A stretch of 23,716 nt of DNA, from positions 1-23,716 of the forward strand of contig JAJYYS010000005.1 of NCBI GenBank assembly GCA_021800745.1. The letters are read 5' to 3'. The notes beneath the pieces are model-generated. The model saw only the letters and a list, made by a program, of their open reading frames with translations, had not been told where the DNA came from and made no database searches. Source of the stretch: a bacterium (lineage in GTDB: Bacteria; SZUA-79; Acidulodesulfobacterales; Acidulodesulfobacteraceae). A program made the translations under genes and the position numbers. Shown here one piece after another: positions 22,916-23,716 of the stretch. Positions within the stretch are counted from its first letter, which is position 1; every line of letters starts with the position of its first letter.

Positions 22916-23716
22916 TTATATATTTTTTGCCGCCGATTCGTATGAACCGAGAATCTTAATAAATATAGTGTATTTCCCTATCGATTTTAACGCTTTTCTC
23001 AGTTTTTCGTCTGATTCGTGGCAGGCGACGTCGATAAAAAACAGATAATCCCAGTTGAATTTTTTGGACGGCCTCGATTCTATTTTTGTAATATTAATTT
23101 CGTTTTCATAAAACGGTTTTAATATTTTAAAAAGCGCCCCGACGGAATTTTTTATGGAAAATAAAATCGAGGTCTTGTCTTTGCCGGTCTTATGCGTTTT
23201 TTCGCCGTTGGAGATAATCAAAAACCTCGTAAAATTATTGCTGAAATCTTCTATGTGCGGCAGAAGGACGTTCAAGCCGTAAATCCTGCCCGCAACCTCG
23301 GATGCGATAGCCGCCGCACCCTTTTCGTTGGATGCCATAATACAGGCGTCCGCGGTCGAAAAAGCGTCTATAAGTTCGGCGTCCTTAAAATTTTCCTCCA
23401 GAAAATTCCTGCACTGACCGAAAGGCTGAGGATGAGAGTAAATCTTTTTAATCTTTTTTATATCGTCTTCTTTGGAAAAAAGAAAATGGCTTATCGGAAT
23501 AACTTCTTCGCCTATTATTGTTACGTCCGAATTTACGAACATATCGAACGTAGCGTTCACCATGCCTTCTATCGTATTTTCCACGGGAACTACGCCGTAT
23601 TCGGAAAGACCTTTGGAAACGGAATTAAAAACTTCCGGTATAGTCTTTACCGGCAGAAGCATTCTGGAAGTGCCGAACCTTTTTATCGCCGCAAGATGCG
23701 TGAACGTCCCTTCCGG
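22916..23716 (-). CDS. pheA: Prephenate dehydratase with C-terminal ACT domain (N-terminus beyond window)
   Basis: This enzyme converts prephenate to phenylpyruvate for phenylalanine synthesis. The frame is open to the window edge, and its first visible residues PEGTFTHLAA belong to the GPxGTF motif that opens the dehydratase domain, so the Met at 23662 is internal. VPVENTIEGMVNATFD and the catalytic-site FTRFLII follow. The last 80 or so residues form an ACT domain (TSILFSIKNSVGALFKIL...ESRPSK) for phenylalanine feedback. In many relatives an AroQ chorismate mutase domain precedes the dehydratase; whether it does here lies outside the window. It is separated from hisC-aroF-tyrA-aroA by the metF-por-folD-metV block. 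Confidence 0.95.
   Translation of the reverse strand, partial: PEGTFTHLAAIKRFGTSRMLLPVKTIPEVFNSVSKGLSEYGVVPVENTIEGMVNATFDMFVNSDVTIIGEEVIPISHFLFSKEDDIKKIKKIYSHPQPFGQCRNFLEENFKDAELIDAFSTADACIMASNEKGAAAIASEVAGRIYGLNVLLPHIEDFSNNFTRFLIISNGEKTHKTGKDKTSILFSIKNSVGALFKILKPFYENEINITKIESRPSKKFNWDYLFFIDVACHESDEKLRKALKSIGKYTIFIKILGSYESAAKNI

Overview
The window is an AT-rich bacterial chromosome segment packed with core genes. Nearly everything is on the minus strand, so transcription runs from high to low coordinates; only one small membrane-protein gene (about 2.2-2.8 kb) is on the plus strand. The order pheA / hisC / aroF / tyrA / aroA / ispH / rpsA / sppA / lapA-like resembles clusters known from former Deltaproteobacteria. 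A four-subunit pyruvate:ferredoxin oxidoreductase and a split MetF/MetV methylenetetrahydrofolate reductase point to an anaerobic or microaerophilic lifestyle. An uncultured deltaproteobacterial-type lineage (for example the acid-associated Sva0485/SZUA-79 group) would fit, but this is a guess from gene content and base composition. I see no rRNA, tRNA, CRISPR array, phage or transposase gene, and no gene-free stretch longer than about 170 bases.

Layout in transcription order, right to left. (1) 23716-22008: prephenate dehydratase (start off the window) and metF. (2) 21892-17362: porG-porD-porA-porB-folD-metV, behind a consensus sigma70-type promoter. MetF, FolD and MetV handle folate-bound one-carbon units, and POR links pyruvate, acetyl-CoA and ferredoxin. 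(3) 17313-12833: hisC, aroF, tyrA and aroA, which with pheA supply shikimate-pathway and Phe/Tyr functions. (4) 12663-10110: ispH and rpsA. (5) 10107-8413: sppA, a HIT protein and a LapA-like membrane protein. (6) 8416-2790: a CCA-type tRNA nucleotidyltransferase, pgi, miaA, hflX and an unrecognised lipoprotein, in a tight run with ATGA overlaps. (7) 2245-2784: the plus-strand membrane protein. (8) 2220-1: an Hsp20 chaperone followed by a two-AAA Clp ATPase cut by the window edge.

The most unusual structure is small palindromic repeat DNA lodged in and around these housekeeping genes. One family (GTCATTGCGAGCG...) forms a perfect 27-bp-arm inverted repeat between aroA and ispH, where a cmk gene would often be expected. 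A single arm of the same sequence lies in frame inside the cca gene, flanked by a 32-bp direct duplication. A second family (GGGAC...GTCCC) brackets metV: one copy encodes the last residues of FolD and abuts the metV start, and the other precedes the hisC ribosome-binding site. The Clp ATPase also lacks the usual aromatic residue in its second pore loop. No clearly new multi-gene system is evident.
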